Assembly: GCF_024748615.1 (NCBI RefSeq)
Contig: NZ_CP087168.1
Location: forward strand, 5,394,001-5,458,000
Source: Pseudomonas sp. B21-048
Lineage (GTDB): Bacteria; Pseudomonadota; Gammaproteobacteria; Pseudomonadales; Pseudomonadaceae
Length of the DNA stretch: 64,000 nt
Direction of reading: 5' to 3'
Shown here: in pieces, positions 9,682-17,214 of the stretch
Position numbering within the stretch: the first letter of the stretch is position 1
Layout: every line of letters starts with the position of its first letter
Made by a program: the position numbers and the translations under genes
Notes under the pieces: model-generated
Databases searched by the model: none
What the model was told of the DNA's origin: nothing
What the model saw: only the letters and a program-made list of their open reading frames with translations

Positions 9682-9795
9682 TTAAGCCTGTCTCGCTTGC
9701 GGTTTGAGCCGCAGGTAAAGGGTTTCTTCAACGCGTGTCAGCAAAGTGCTCGCGCTGTCATGAATATCGACTTGCCAGTGCGTAGGCTCAAACAT
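9682..9795 (-). CDS. Possible 37-residue peptide between ubiH and ubiI
   Basis: A small reading frame starts at ATG 9795, overlapping the last eight bases of ubiH, and ends at 9682, four bases before the ubiI start. The peptide MFEPTHWQVDIHDSASTLL (first 19 residues) then RVEETLYLRLKPQARQA has a protein-like composition with alternating polar and hydrophobic residues. There is no strong ribosome-binding site, so translation would depend on coupling to ubiH. I do not recognise it. It exactly fills a gap that would otherwise be about 110 bases, which is the main argument for it; it may still be chance. Confidence 0.35.
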   Translation of the reverse strand: MFEPTHWQVDIHDSASTLLTRVEETLYLRLKPQARQA

Positions 9796-10975
9796 CAGGA
9801 CGCGTACCCAAACCCATGGCCTGTCGGGCGAACCAGCGCTTGGCCGGCGGCAGCAGATCGAGGCCAAGCAGGCCGATGTTGCGCCCCAGGGAAACCAGCG
9901 GCTGAGTGCTGCCAAATAACCGGGTGACCTGATCGGAAAAGCCCACGGTCAGGTTCTGATCCATTCGCTGACGCTCGCGATAGGCCTGCAAGGTAGCGAA
10001 GTCGCCGGGCCCGGTCTCGCTACCCAACAAACTGTCGGCCAGCGCCTGGGCGTCACGCAACGACAGGTTGAAACCCTGCCCGGCGATCGGATGCAGGCTA
10101 TGAGCAGCGTTGCCGAGAATTGCCAGATGCGGGCGGACTTGTTCCTCGGCTTCGATCAGCGACAGCGGATACAAATGCCGTGCGCCGACCTGTTTCAGCG
10201 TGCCGAGGCGATAACCGAAGATGCCCTGCAACTCGGCGAGAAAGCTGCGGTCATCCAGGGCTGCCAGCCGCTGCGCGTCCATGCCCAAACGGGTCCAGAC
10301 CAAAGCGCAGCGGTTTTCCGGCAGCGGCAGCAAAGCCATTGGACCATCGTCGGTGAAACGCTCGAAGGCCATGCCGTTGTGCGCTTCGCTGGTGGTGATG
10401 TTGGCGATCAGCGCGCTCTGGTTGTAAGGGCGTTTCTTGATGCCGATCCCCAGTTGCTCACGCAAGCCGGAACGGCCGCCATCGGCGAGCACCGCAAGGT
10501 CGCATTCCAGGATGGTTTCATCGTCGAGCGTCAGGCGATAGCCGTCGGTCAGCGGTTCCATGCGGGTGACTTCCGCCGGGCAGCGCCAACTGATCACGTC
10601 CTTGTCCAGACCTTGCCAGAGGCATTGGCCAAGCCAGGCGTTTTCCACCACATAACCCAGCGCCGGAACGCCCTCTTCCATCGCCGACAGCCGGGCGGTG
10701 GAGAAACGTCCACGGTCGGAGACATGAATCTGCTTGATCGGCTCGGCGCGGCGGGAGATTTCCTGCCACACACCCAACCGTTGATAAATCTGCCGGGCAC
10801 CGAAGGACAGCGCCGAAGAGCGGGCGTCATAGCTCGGCTGATAGGTGTGGCCGGGGGCAAACGGTTCGATCAGCACGATCTTCCAGCCACGGGCCTTGGC
10901 TCCAGCCTGCAACGCCAACGCCAGACTGGCGCCGACCAGGCCACCGCCGATGATTGCCAGATTGATTCGACTCAT
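9788..10975 (-). CDS. ubiH: 2-octaprenyl-6-methoxyphenyl hydroxylase
   Basis: A 395-residue flavin monooxygenase, paralogue of the next gene, acting in aerobic ubiquinone synthesis. It has the FAD-binding start IIGGGLVGASLALALQ, then SYDARSSALSFGARQIYQRLG (the family's DxRxxALs segment), the DG motif LAVLADGGRSGLREQLG, and the C-terminal GNAAHSLHPIAGQGFNLSLRD. The last motif has GNAAH, where ubiI has GDAAH; GNAAH is usual in UbiH. The ATG overlaps the pepP stop by four bases, so pepP and ubiH are translationally coupled, as in the E. coli pepP-ubiH-ubiI operon. Confidence 0.95.
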   Translation of the reverse strand: MSRINLAIIGGGLVGASLALALQAGAKARGWKIVLIEPFAPGHTYQPSYDARSSALSFGARQIYQRLGVWQEISRRAEPIKQIHVSDRGRFSTARLSAMEEGVPALGYVVENAWLGQCLWQGLDKDVISWRCPAEVTRMEPLTDGYRLTLDDETILECDLAVLADGGRSGLREQLGIGIKKRPYNQSALIANITTSEAHNGMAFERFTDDGPMALLPLPENRCALVWTRLGMDAQRLAALDDRSFLAELQGIFGYRLGTLKQVGARHLYPLSLIEAEEQVRPHLAILGNAAHSLHPIAGQGFNLSLRDAQALADSLLGSETGPGDFATLQAYRERQRMDQNLTVGFSDQVTRLFGSTQPLVSLGRNIGLLGLDLLPPAKRWFARQAMGLGTRPDV

Positions 10976-12306
10976 GCCGCTTGTGCCCGTGCGGCGGCCA
11001 TCAAGGCCTCGATTTCGGCGACCGTTTTCGGCACGCCGTTAGTCAGGATTTCACAACCGGTTTTGGTCACTACCACGTCGTCCTCGATGCGCACGCCAAT
11101 ACCGCGCCATTTCTTCGCCACGTTCTGGTTGTCTGGGGCGATGTAAATGCCCGGTTCAACCGTCAGCGCCATGCCGACTTCCAATACGCGCCATTCGCCG
11201 CCGACCTTGTATTCGCCGACATCGTGCACATCCATACCCAGCCAGTGGCCAGCGCGGTGCATGTAAAACGCTTTATAGGCTTCGCTGGCGATCAACTCGT
11301 CAACGTCGCCCTGCAACAGGCCCAACTTCACCAGACCGGTGGTAATCACCCGGACCGTGGCCTCGTGCGCCTGATTCCAGTGTTTGTTCGGCGCGATCTC
11401 GGCAAACGCTGCTTCCTGGGAAGCCAGCACCAACTCGTAAATCGCCTTCTGCTCCGGTGAATACTTGCCGTTGACCGGCCAGGTGCGGGTGATGTCGCTG
11501 GCGTAGCAGTCGATTTCACAACCGGCGTCGATCAGCACCAGATCGCCGTCCTTGAGCACCGCGTCATTCTGCTGGTAATGCAGGATGCAGCTGTTGCGCC
11601 CCGCCGCGACGATCGACCCATAAGCCGGCATCTTCGCCCCGCCCTTGCGGAACTCGTAATCGAGCTCAGCTTCGAGGCTGAACTCATGCAAACCGGCACG
11701 GCTGGCCTGCATCGCACGAATATGTGCCTGGGCGGAAATCCGCGCGGCTTCGCGCATCACCTTCACTTCTGCCGCCGATTTATACAGGCGCATGTCGTGA
11801 AGCAGATGATCCAGGGCAACGAATTCGTTCGGCGGCTGGGCGCCGAGGTGCGCTTTAGAGCGGATCACGTTGATCCAGTCCATCAGGTGCCGATCGAATT
11901 CAGGATTGCTGCCCATGGCCGAGTACACCCGGTCACGCCCTTCGATCAGGCCCGGCAGGATGTCGTCGATGTCGGTGATCGGGAAAGCGTCGTCAGCACC
12001 AAAGTCGCGGATCGCGCCTTCCTGGCCGGCGCGCAGGCCGTCCCACAACTCGCGCTCGGCATTACGTTCCCGGCAAAACAGCACGTATTCGCCGTGCTCA
12101 CGACCGGGCATCAAGACGATGACGGCTTGAGGCTCGGGGAAACCGCTGAGGTACTGAAAGTCGCTGTCCTGACGGTAGACGTGCTCGACATCGCGGTTGC
12201 GGATGGCCACCGCGGCGGCGGGCAGGATGGCGATGCTGTTGGGTTCCATCTGCGCCATCAGCGCCTTGCGGCGACGGCTGTATTCCGATTTCGGGATATG
12301 AATCAT
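10972..12306 (-). CDS. pepP: Xaa-Pro aminopeptidase P
   Basis: A 444-residue cytoplasmic metallopeptidase that removes N-terminal residues preceding proline. The creatinase-like N-terminal domain (RNRDVEHVYRQDSDFQYLSGF) is followed by the pita-bread catalytic domain with the dinuclear manganese ligands in order: VLIDAGCEIDCYASDITRTW (two Asp), HRAGHWLGMDVHD (His), VEPGIYI (Glu) and IRIEDDVVVT-like GVRIEDDVVVT (Glu). Length is typical. It heads the pepP-ubiH-ubiI group, 27 bases after the YgfB-type gene, so all four are probably one operon transcribed away from zapA. Confidence 0.97.
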   Translation of the reverse strand: MIHIPKSEYSRRRKALMAQMEPNSIAILPAAAVAIRNRDVEHVYRQDSDFQYLSGFPEPQAVIVLMPGREHGEYVLFCRERNAERELWDGLRAGQEGAIRDFGADDAFPITDIDDILPGLIEGRDRVYSAMGSNPEFDRHLMDWINVIRSKAHLGAQPPNEFVALDHLLHDMRLYKSAAEVKVMREAARISAQAHIRAMQASRAGLHEFSLEAELDYEFRKGGAKMPAYGSIVAAGRNSCILHYQQNDAVLKDGDLVLIDAGCEIDCYASDITRTWPVNGKYSPEQKAIYELVLASQEAAFAEIAPNKHWNQAHEATVRVITTGLVKLGLLQGDVDELIASEAYKAFYMHRAGHWLGMDVHDVGEYKVGGEWRVLEVGMALTVEPGIYIAPDNQNVAKKWRGIGVRIEDDVVVTKTGCEILTNGVPKTVAEIEALMAAARAQAA

Positions 12307-12333
12307 GGGCAGATGGCTTTCCCTGGCACGCGA

Positions 12334-12888
12334 TTAATGCAACGACGGTTTGGCAGCCGCTTCGTCGGTTTTCTTGGTTTCGGTGAACAGCAGCAACGGC
12401 GCGACGCGCAGGTACTCCATCACTTCCATGTAGTCGCTTTCGCCGTCGTCGGACTCTTCCAGCGCGTCTTGCACCTGGGCAATGGCGGCGAGATCCTGCA
12501 GCACTTCGGTGGCCTCAGTGCTCAAGGCATATTCGCGGCGGGTCAGACCGAAGCCGGTAAGGAAGCCCTGGCACCACTGGCCCAGTGCAGCCGCGCGCTC
12601 GGTGAGCGGCGCGTCGTCGGTCGGCAACAGCAGAACCACGGTCATGTCGTCGCTGGTCAGCTCGCCCTTGACCATCTCTTGCAAGCCGATCAAGGCGTTG
12701 CGAACGTTGTCTTGCGGCTCGCCTTCGAGCAGCTCGGCGGCGTCAGCCAACCAGCTGTCGGCTTCGAAGCCGGCACCGGCGCAACTGCGGCCGAGCAACA
12801 GACCGTGCAGTTCGGCAGGCGAGACGGGGTGGCCGCTGGTGTTCAGCAGGGTGGCGAAGGCTTGGTACGGTGAATTCTGAATGGGCAT
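12334..12888 (-). CDS. UPF0149 / YgfB-YecA family protein
   Basis: A 184-residue acidic protein of the UPF0149 family. It shows the characteristic pattern [16 protein letters not shown] near the start and [15 protein letters not shown] in the middle. There is no zinc-binding SEC-C tail, so it resembles E. coli YgfB rather than YecA. In P. aeruginosa the YgfB homologue (PA5225) has been linked to control of ampDh3 and beta-lactam resistance through AlpA; I infer the same identity from position next to pepP. It is probably the first gene of the operon leading to pepP, divergent from the ZapB-like gene. Confidence 0.9.
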   Translation of the reverse strand: MPIQNSPYQAFATLLNTSGHPVSPAELHGLLLGRSCAGAGFEADSWLADAAELLEGEPQDNVRNALIGLQEMVKGELTSDDMTVVLLLPTDDAPLTERAAALGQWCQGFLTGFGLTRREYALSTEATEVLQDLAAIAQVQDALEESDDGESDYMEVMEYLRVAPLLLFTETKKTDEAAAKPSLH

Positions 12889-13016
12889 GGGCAGCTAGGC
12901 GCCAGACGGCGCTATGTCTAGAATGAAGGCCTTGTATCCTACATCGACAGACTCGCCAAGACTATTAAAGGCTGTCCGCCTGTTACCTACCATCAGACAC
13001 AAACCCAGTGGACCCA

Positions 13017-13226
13017 ATGGAAGACACCGACCTGCAAGCGCTGATGGCCAGACTCGAACTGCTAATTACTCGAGTCGAGCAACTAAAGAGCCAGAATGGA
13101 CTCCTATTAGCTCAGGAAAAGAGCTGGCGCGAGGAACGCGCGCACCTCATTGAAAAAAATGAAATCGCCCGGCGTAAGGTCGAATCGATGATTTCGCGCC
13201 TCAAGGCCCTGGAGCAAGACTCATGA
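13017..13226 (+). CDS. Small coiled-coil protein, ZapB-like (TIGR02449 family)
   Basis: A 69-residue, highly charged protein predicted to be one continuous coiled coil (leucine/isoleucine heptads from about residue 5 to 65: LQALMARLELLITRVEQLK, then KNEIARRKVESMISRLKALE). It matches the TIGR02449 group found directly before zapA in gammaproteobacteria and is probably a ZapA/FtsZ-ring accessory like ZapB. Its stop overlaps the zapA start (ATGA), so the two are co-translated. ATG 13017 is preferred to GTG 13008; the upstream GTGGA is a weak ribosome-binding site for either. Confidence 0.85.
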   Translation: MEDTDLQALMARLELLITRVEQLKSQNGLLLAQEKSWREERAHLIEKNEIARRKVESMISRLKALEQDS

Positions 13227-13540
13227 GTTCAAGCAATAGCGTTACCGTGCAGATCCTCGACAAAGAATATTCGATCATCTGCCCCCAGGAAGAACGCAGC
13301 AACCTGATCAGCGCCGCCCGTTATCTGGATGGCAAGATGCGCGAAATTCGCAGCAGCGGCAAAGTCATCGGCGCCGACCGCATCGCCGTGATGGCCGCAC
13401 TGAACATCACGCACGATCTTCTGCATAAAGAAGAACGCCCGGATGTACAGGCCAGCGGCTCGACCCGCGAGCAGGTTCGCGATTTGCTGGACCGCGTCGA
13501 TCTGGCGCTGTCGACCGATCCGGATGTCACCAAGGGCTGA
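13223..13540 (+). CDS. zapA: Cell division protein ZapA
   Basis: A 105-residue protein that bundles FtsZ filaments at midcell. The N-terminal globular part NSVTVQILDKEYSIICPQEE is the classic ZapA start, followed by LISAARYLDGKMREIRSSGK and DRIAVMAALNITHDLL, then a coiled-coil tail that mediates tetramer formation. It overlaps the preceding coiled-coil gene by four bases and is followed directly by the 6S RNA gene, the standard gammaproteobacterial arrangement zapA-ssrS-fthC. Confidence 0.97.
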   Translation: MSSSNSVTVQILDKEYSIICPQEERSNLISAARYLDGKMREIRSSGKVIGADRIAVMAALNITHDLLHKEERPDVQASGSTREQVRDLLDRVDLALSTDPDVTKG

Positions 13541-13559
13541 TTCGCGTGATCGCTTGGGT

Positions 13560-13565
13560 TATACT
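13560..13565 (+). promoter_or_regulatory. -10 element of the 6S RNA promoter
   Basis: TATACT lies about seven bases before the first paired bases of the 6S RNA. It is the only good -10 match between the zapA stop and the RNA. I do not see a clear -35 hexamer at 17 bases. Confidence 0.5.
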
Positions 13566-13571
13566 CGCATC

Positions 13572-13755
13572 ACTCCCTGGGGTGCTTGCCAGTTGACGAC
13601 GTCCCTGAGCCGATTCGCACTACCCTGGAGGTTGCACGTTGGGCTGGTGTGCATGTCCGCTAGACGGAAAGCCTTAAAGCCTACTGCATCTTCCACCTTG
13701 AACTTTCGGGTTCAAGGGCTAAGTCGACAGCGGTTCATCCGGGGAGCCTGATTCC
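13572..13755 (+). ncRNA. ssrS: 6S RNA
   Basis: The regulatory RNA that mimics an open promoter and sequesters sigma-70 RNA polymerase in stationary phase. It lies between zapA and fthC, the conserved ssrS position. Recognised conserved parts in order: CCCTGAGCCGATTCG (5' strand of the central bulge region), CTAGACGGAAAGCCTTAAAGCC, and ACCTTGAACTTTCGGGTTCAAGGG forming the hairpin CCTTGAAC-GTTCAAGG. The 5' end CTCCCTGGGG can pair with the 3' end TCCGGGGAGCC to close the rod. Ends are estimated from this pairing, so they may be off by a few bases. The length of about 184 nt agrees with pseudomonad 6S RNA. Confidence 0.93.
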
Positions 13756-13760
13756 AGTCC

Positions 13761-13793
13761 GATGCCGGTTTTCATACCGGCATCGGCTTTTTT
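13761..13793 (+). terminator. Rho-independent terminator after 6S RNA
   Basis: Perfect nine-base stem (GATGCCGGT / ACCGGCATC) with a six-base loop followed by GGCTTTTTT. It ends the 6S RNA precursor before fthC. Confidence 0.92.
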
Positions 13794-13834
13794 ACGGGTA
13801 CGCTTTACGTACTCGCACTTCGAAGCCTGAATCC

Positions 13835-14440
13835 ATGACCGAACCTGCGCTGCTGCCCCGCCCGCAACTTCGACGCATGCTGCGCAAGGCCCGCCGCGCA
13901 CTGACACCCTGTCAGCAGCGCGAGGCCGCTCGCGGGCTGTATAAGCAATTGGCCCAGCACCCGCTGTTCCGCCGCGCAAAACACATCTCCCTGTACCTGC
14001 CCATGGACGGTGAAATCGATCCGCACCTGCTGATGCGTGCCGCGCAACGTCGGGGCAAGGTGACGTATCTGCCGGTGCTCAGTGCGTGGCCGCGAACAAA
14101 AATGGCGTTCCAGCGGATTCGTCCCGGCGAAAAGCTTAAACCCAACCGCTTTCGCATCCCTGAACCTCGGCACAACATCGCCCGACAACGCAAGGTCTGG
14201 GCGCTGGATCTGGTGTTGCTGCCGTTGGTGGGGTTTGACGATGTCGGCGGACGCCTGGGGATGGGCGGTGGTTTCTACGACCGGAGCCTGGCCTATCTCG
14301 CTCGCCGCAAAAACTGGCGCAAGCCGACGCTGCTGGGCCTGGCCCATGAATGTCAGAAGGTTCAACGATTGGCTCAGGCGAGCTGGGATGTACCGCTGCA
14401 GGGAACGGTCACGGACAAGGCGTGGTATTTCGCGGATTAG
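13835..14440 (+). CDS. fthC: 5-formyltetrahydrofolate cyclo-ligase
   Basis: A 201-residue enzyme of the YgfA/MTHFS family, which uses ATP to convert 5-formyl-THF to 5,10-methenyl-THF. Motifs include the basic N-terminal helix LRRMLRKARRALTPCQQREA, the substrate loop LYLPMDGEIDPHLL, and the nucleotide-binding end LVLLPLVGFDDVGGRLGMGGGFYDR, which is diagnostic. It follows the 6S RNA gene as in E. coli, where the pair is co-transcribed. Here a strong terminator separates them, so read-through or a separate promoter must supply fthC. Confidence 0.95.
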   Translation: MTEPALLPRPQLRRMLRKARRALTPCQQREAARGLYKQLAQHPLFRRAKHISLYLPMDGEIDPHLLMRAAQRRGKVTYLPVLSAWPRTKMAFQRIRPGEKLKPNRFRIPEPRHNIARQRKVWALDLVLLPLVGFDDVGGRLGMGGGFYDRSLAYLARRKNWRKPTLLGLAHECQKVQRLAQASWDVPLQGTVTDKAWYFAD

Positions 14441-14475
14441 ACGCCACTGAAATCAGCGGCGTCAAAAAGACAGCT

Positions 14476-14625
14476 TCAGCGCTTGAAGGCTGACGGTTGT
14501 TGCTGCGCGATCTCGACGGGAGCATCGGTCTTGTTGGCCCACAGGCTTTGGGCATAGCCGGTGGTCACGACGCCCAAACCGAACAAAATAACCAATATCC
14601 ATAGTAAATCCGGTTTGCGTTTCAT
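14476..14625 (-). CDS. Small single-pass membrane protein (49 aa)
   Basis: A short gene with a strong ribosome-binding site (GGGGGG six bases before ATG 14625). The peptide starts MKRKPDLLWILVILFGLGVV, so two positive residues precede one hydrophobic segment (about residues 7-24); the rest, TTGYAQSLWANKTDAPVEIA onward, would be outside the inner membrane. TTGYAQ could also be a signal-peptidase site, giving a tiny secreted peptide. I recognise no family. It is convergent with fthC and divergent from the EVE-domain gene. Composition, start signal and hydrophobic pattern support a real gene. Confidence 0.75.
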   Translation of the reverse strand: MKRKPDLLWILVILFGLGVVTTGYAQSLWANKTDAPVEIAQQQPSAFKR

Positions 14626-14827
14626 CGATTGCCCCCCTCAAGGCACATCAACACGATGACAGCAGCGGTTTCCGTTTTAGGTGTAGGCCGTGCAGCAGCG
14701 TCAAGCTTGGAAGGCCGGCATTTTGCGACAACGTGAACCGACACGCAAACGCTGGCGTCAACCGACTGTCGGTTTGTCATAAAATTGACCCACCACTTGT
14801 CCGCACACCTCGCAAGGAGCAAAAACC

Positions 14828-15280
14828 ATGGCCTACTGGCTGATGAAATCCGAGCCCGACGAACTCTCGATCAAAGACCTGGAGAAGCTTGGCCGAGCAC
14901 GCTGGGACGGGGTTCGCAACTACCAGGCGCGTAACTTCTTGCGAGCGATGGCGGTAGGTGACAAATTTTTCTTCTATCACTCCAGTTGCCCGGAACCGGG
15001 AATTGCCGGGATCGGCAAAATTGTCGAGGCCGCCTATCCGGACCCGACGGCGCGGGAGCCTGAGAGTCATTACTTCGACCCGAAGGCCACTGCCGAGAAA
15101 AACGCCTGGAGCGCGATTGATGTTGCTCATGTCGAGACGTTTCCCAAGGTGCTGAAGCTCGATTATCTGAAACAGCAAACGGCGCTGGCCGAGATGCCAC
15201 TTGTGCAAAAAGGCTCGCGACTGTCGGTGATGCCGGTGACGGCTGAGCAGTGGGCGGCGGTGATTGCGCTCAAGCCGTAA
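14828..15280 (+). CDS. EVE domain-containing protein
   Basis: A 150-residue protein consisting of one EVE (PUA-like) domain. Start MAYWLMKSEPDELSIKDL and the following RWDGVRNYQARNFLRAMAVGD and FFYHSSCPEPGIAGIGKIV are strongly conserved in the family (the HS..PGI core is typical). EVE domains bind modified nucleobases in DNA or RNA; the physiological role of this stand-alone form is not settled. AAGGAG occurs nine bases before the ATG. It is a single-gene unit between the small membrane protein gene and the convergent FliL-like gene. Confidence 0.93.
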   Translation: MAYWLMKSEPDELSIKDLEKLGRARWDGVRNYQARNFLRAMAVGDKFFFYHSSCPEPGIAGIGKIVEAAYPDPTAREPESHYFDPKATAEKNAWSAIDVAHVETFPKVLKLDYLKQQTALAEMPLVQKGSRLSVMPVTAEQWAAVIALKP

Positions 15281-15324
15281 TCGCGGGCTTGCCCGCGATG
15301 AGGCCCATTCGGACAGCGAAAAAT

Positions 15325-15732
15325 TTACTGAATGATCAGGTTGTTGAACAACAAATCCTCAACCACCGGTTTGCCGGTTTCGTCATTCATCACTTGCTGG
15401 GTCTGCTTCAAGGCTTCCTGACGCAGCTTTTCCTTGGCTTCGACATTGTTCATGGCTTCAGTGGTCTGCTGCGAAAACAACGCCACCAGCTGATTACGGA
15501 TCAATGGCTCATTGGCCTTCACGGCTTTGGTCGCCTCTTCACCGGTCACCCGCAACGCCACATCGGCCTTGTAGACCTTGAGCTTCGGCGTACCGTCCAG
15601 CCCATAATTGCCCACGAATGGCGGGCTCAGGGTGATGTAGTTGACCTTCGGGGCTTCACCTTCTTTGGCTTCTTCGGCCATCGCTGCCACAGGCAGAGAC
15701 AGGGCCAGCATCAACATGATCCACGCTTTCAC
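15325..15732 (-). CDS. FliL-like exported protein
   Basis: A 135-residue protein related to the flagellar basal-body protein FliL. Instead of FliL's membrane anchor it has a cleavable-looking signal peptide (about residues 1-19, ending PVAAMA before EEAKEG), so it should be periplasmic. The mature part has the FliL pattern: VNYITLSPPFVGNYG, then LKVYKADVALRVTGEEATK, ending KEKLRQEALKQTQQVM and VEDLLFNNLIIQ. It is far from flagellar genes. Start GTG 15732 follows AAGGAG by six bases; extended readings upstream to 15843 have no site. Its role may be in stator or envelope function but is unproven. Confidence 0.85.
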   Translation of the reverse strand: MKAWIMLMLALSLPVAAMAEEAKEGEAPKVNYITLSPPFVGNYGLDGTPKLKVYKADVALRVTGEEATKAVKANEPLIRNQLVALFSQQTTEAMNNVEAKEKLRQEALKQTQQVMNDETGKPVVEDLLFNNLIIQ

Positions 15733-15881
15733 AATTCGCTCCTTATCCGGTTTGCGGCCAAGCATAACGGCCCGCCGCTCAAGCACACGCTTATGGCTGA
15801 CTATCAGAGTCGGGCATACTCGTTGCCCCATCGACTCACACACCTACACTTATCGGCCATCACTCCCAAAGGAATAGCCCT

Positions 15882-16350
15882 GATGAAAGCCGTGCTGTGC
15901 AAAGCCTTCGGCCCTGCCGAATCGCTGGTGCTGGAAGACGTCGCCAGTCCTGTCGCGAAGAAGAACGAAATCCTGCTGGACGTGCACGCGGCCGGGGTAA
16001 ATTTCCCGGACACGTTGATCATCGAGGGCAAGTACCAGTTCAAACCGCCCTTCCCTTTTTCACCGGGGGGCGAAGCGGCCGGGGTGATCAGCGCAGTAGG
16101 CGAAAAGGTCAGCCACCTCAAGGTCGGTGACCGGGTCATGGCTCTGACTGGCTGGGGCAGCTTCGCCGAACAGGTCGTGGGGCCGGGCTACAACGTGCTG
16201 CCAATTCCACCGTCGATGGACTTCAACACTGCCGCCGCCTTCAGCATCGCTCGCGTCAGGTCCGTTGAGGCTTCTGGTGACGATGGCGCTCCTTGCACCA
16301 CTCTGGGCCACAAGAACGTCGCCAGTCAGAGCCGCGAAGCGACCACCTGA
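15882..16350 (+). pseudogene. Truncated NADPH:quinone oxidoreductase (MDR family)
   Basis: ATG 15882 starts a good medium-chain dehydrogenase/reductase of the quinone oxidoreductase type: MKAVLCKAFGPAESLVLEDV, then AAGVNFPDTLIIEGKYQFKP and PGGEAAGVISAVGEKVSHLK. Family homology stops at about 16248 (residue 122, after DFNTAAAFSI), exactly where the region contacting NADPH and the Rossmann domain should begin. Full-length relatives have about 325 residues. The frame then runs 34 unrelated codons to a TGA at 16348, overlapping the 3' end of the convergent ChaC-like gene. About 200 codons are lost. It cannot make a normal enzyme; the junction looks like a deletion. Confidence 0.85.
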
Positions 16351-16994
16351 TCAGCCTTTGATTTACAGCGCTTGAGCCGCGCTTCCAGATTCCGGTCAGG
16401 CATGGCGTGGCTACGCAGGGCGTGCGCAGTCTGCTCGACATACTCGCGAGTGGTGCCGTAACGTCCGCAAGCGCTTTCGAACACCTGGCTCAGCACATGA
16501 TCCGGCAAGTTGCCGGCATAGCTGGGCAGGTGCCGTTCCAATACAAACCCCAATGCCTGAACCTGGCTCCCATCTTCAAGACGGCAGTTGAGCCAGTGGG
16601 GGCGATAGGACGGGAATGGCATTTCACGCTGCCAGAGTGCATAAAGCGAAGCGTCGAGTTGTTCTTCTGGCAAGCGATAGGCAAACCCGCTGCATGAGCC
16701 GCCGCGATCCAGGCCAAACACCAGCCCAGGCACTTCCGGTGTACCGCGATGTTCGTGGGACCACAGGTATAAACCGCGATGGTAGCCATGCACGCGACCG
16801 CGCACTCGCTCAACCGCCGCGCATTCTGGACGCCAGATCAGCGAACCATAAGCGAACAACCAGACCGGCCCACCCTTGTGGCGTGCCATGGTCGCCTGCA
16901 TTGAGCCGAGTAATTGTTCGTGCGTAAGCTGCGGCCCCAGATCGAGCCGTGGAGGGTAAGCCAGATTCAAAAAAGCAGATTCAATGGCGCTCAT
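16326..16994 (-). CDS. ChaC-like gamma-glutamylcyclotransferase
   Basis: A 222-residue protein of the ChaC family, which degrades glutathione to 5-oxoproline and Cys-Gly in the cytoplasm. The core VWLFAYGSLIWRPE is the YGSL substrate-binding motif, and GRVHGYHRGLYLWSHEHRGT follows as in ChaC. The catalytic glutamate is likely in YRLPEEQLDASLYALWQREM. The C-terminus is complete (helical and basic, ending VVASRL), although its last codons overlap the end of the truncated oxidoreductase frame, so the deletion there did not obviously damage it. The upstream 200 bases are AT-rich. Confidence 0.92.
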   Translation of the reverse strand: MSAIESAFLNLAYPPRLDLGPQLTHEQLLGSMQATMARHKGGPVWLFAYGSLIWRPECAAVERVRGRVHGYHRGLYLWSHEHRGTPEVPGLVFGLDRGGSCSGFAYRLPEEQLDASLYALWQREMPFPSYRPHWLNCRLEDGSQVQALGFVLERHLPSYAGNLPDHVLSQVFESACGRYGTTREYVEQTAHALRSHAMPDRNLEARLKRCKSKADQVVASRL

Positions 16995-16999
16995 GGCGA

Positions 17000-17214
17000 A
17001 TAGCGTTCAGCTCCCCGCGAGTGAAGAATTACTTAATAGAACGCACCGTTGTAACAATAAGGCACATATGTTTTAAGGCAATTTAAGTGCCATGGCGGCG
17101 CTCTAAAACTTATTGCCTGAATGAGATATAACCTACCGGCATTTATATAAATCTATAAATACCGATCGGCTATATGGAGAGTTATAACGATTTAAAATCG
17201 GGGGGGGGGGCGGA
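17000..17214. other. AT-rich intergenic stretch ending in a run of 11 G
   Basis: Between the ChaC-like start and the reductase stop lies about 215 bases of sequence much richer in A/T than its surroundings (for example ATTTATATAAATCTATAAAT near 17142), then an uninterrupted run of 11 G at 17200-17210, four bases after the reductase stop in the reading direction of that gene. No gene or terminator is visible. It should contain the ChaC promoter. Together with the truncated oxidoreductase nearby it marks a rearranged spot. Confidence 0.7.

Noticed and set aside
16249-17214. Insertion sequence near the truncated oxidoreductase
   Set aside because: No transposase frame, terminal inverted repeats or target duplication are visible. 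Only the deletion junction and an AT-rich spacer remain.
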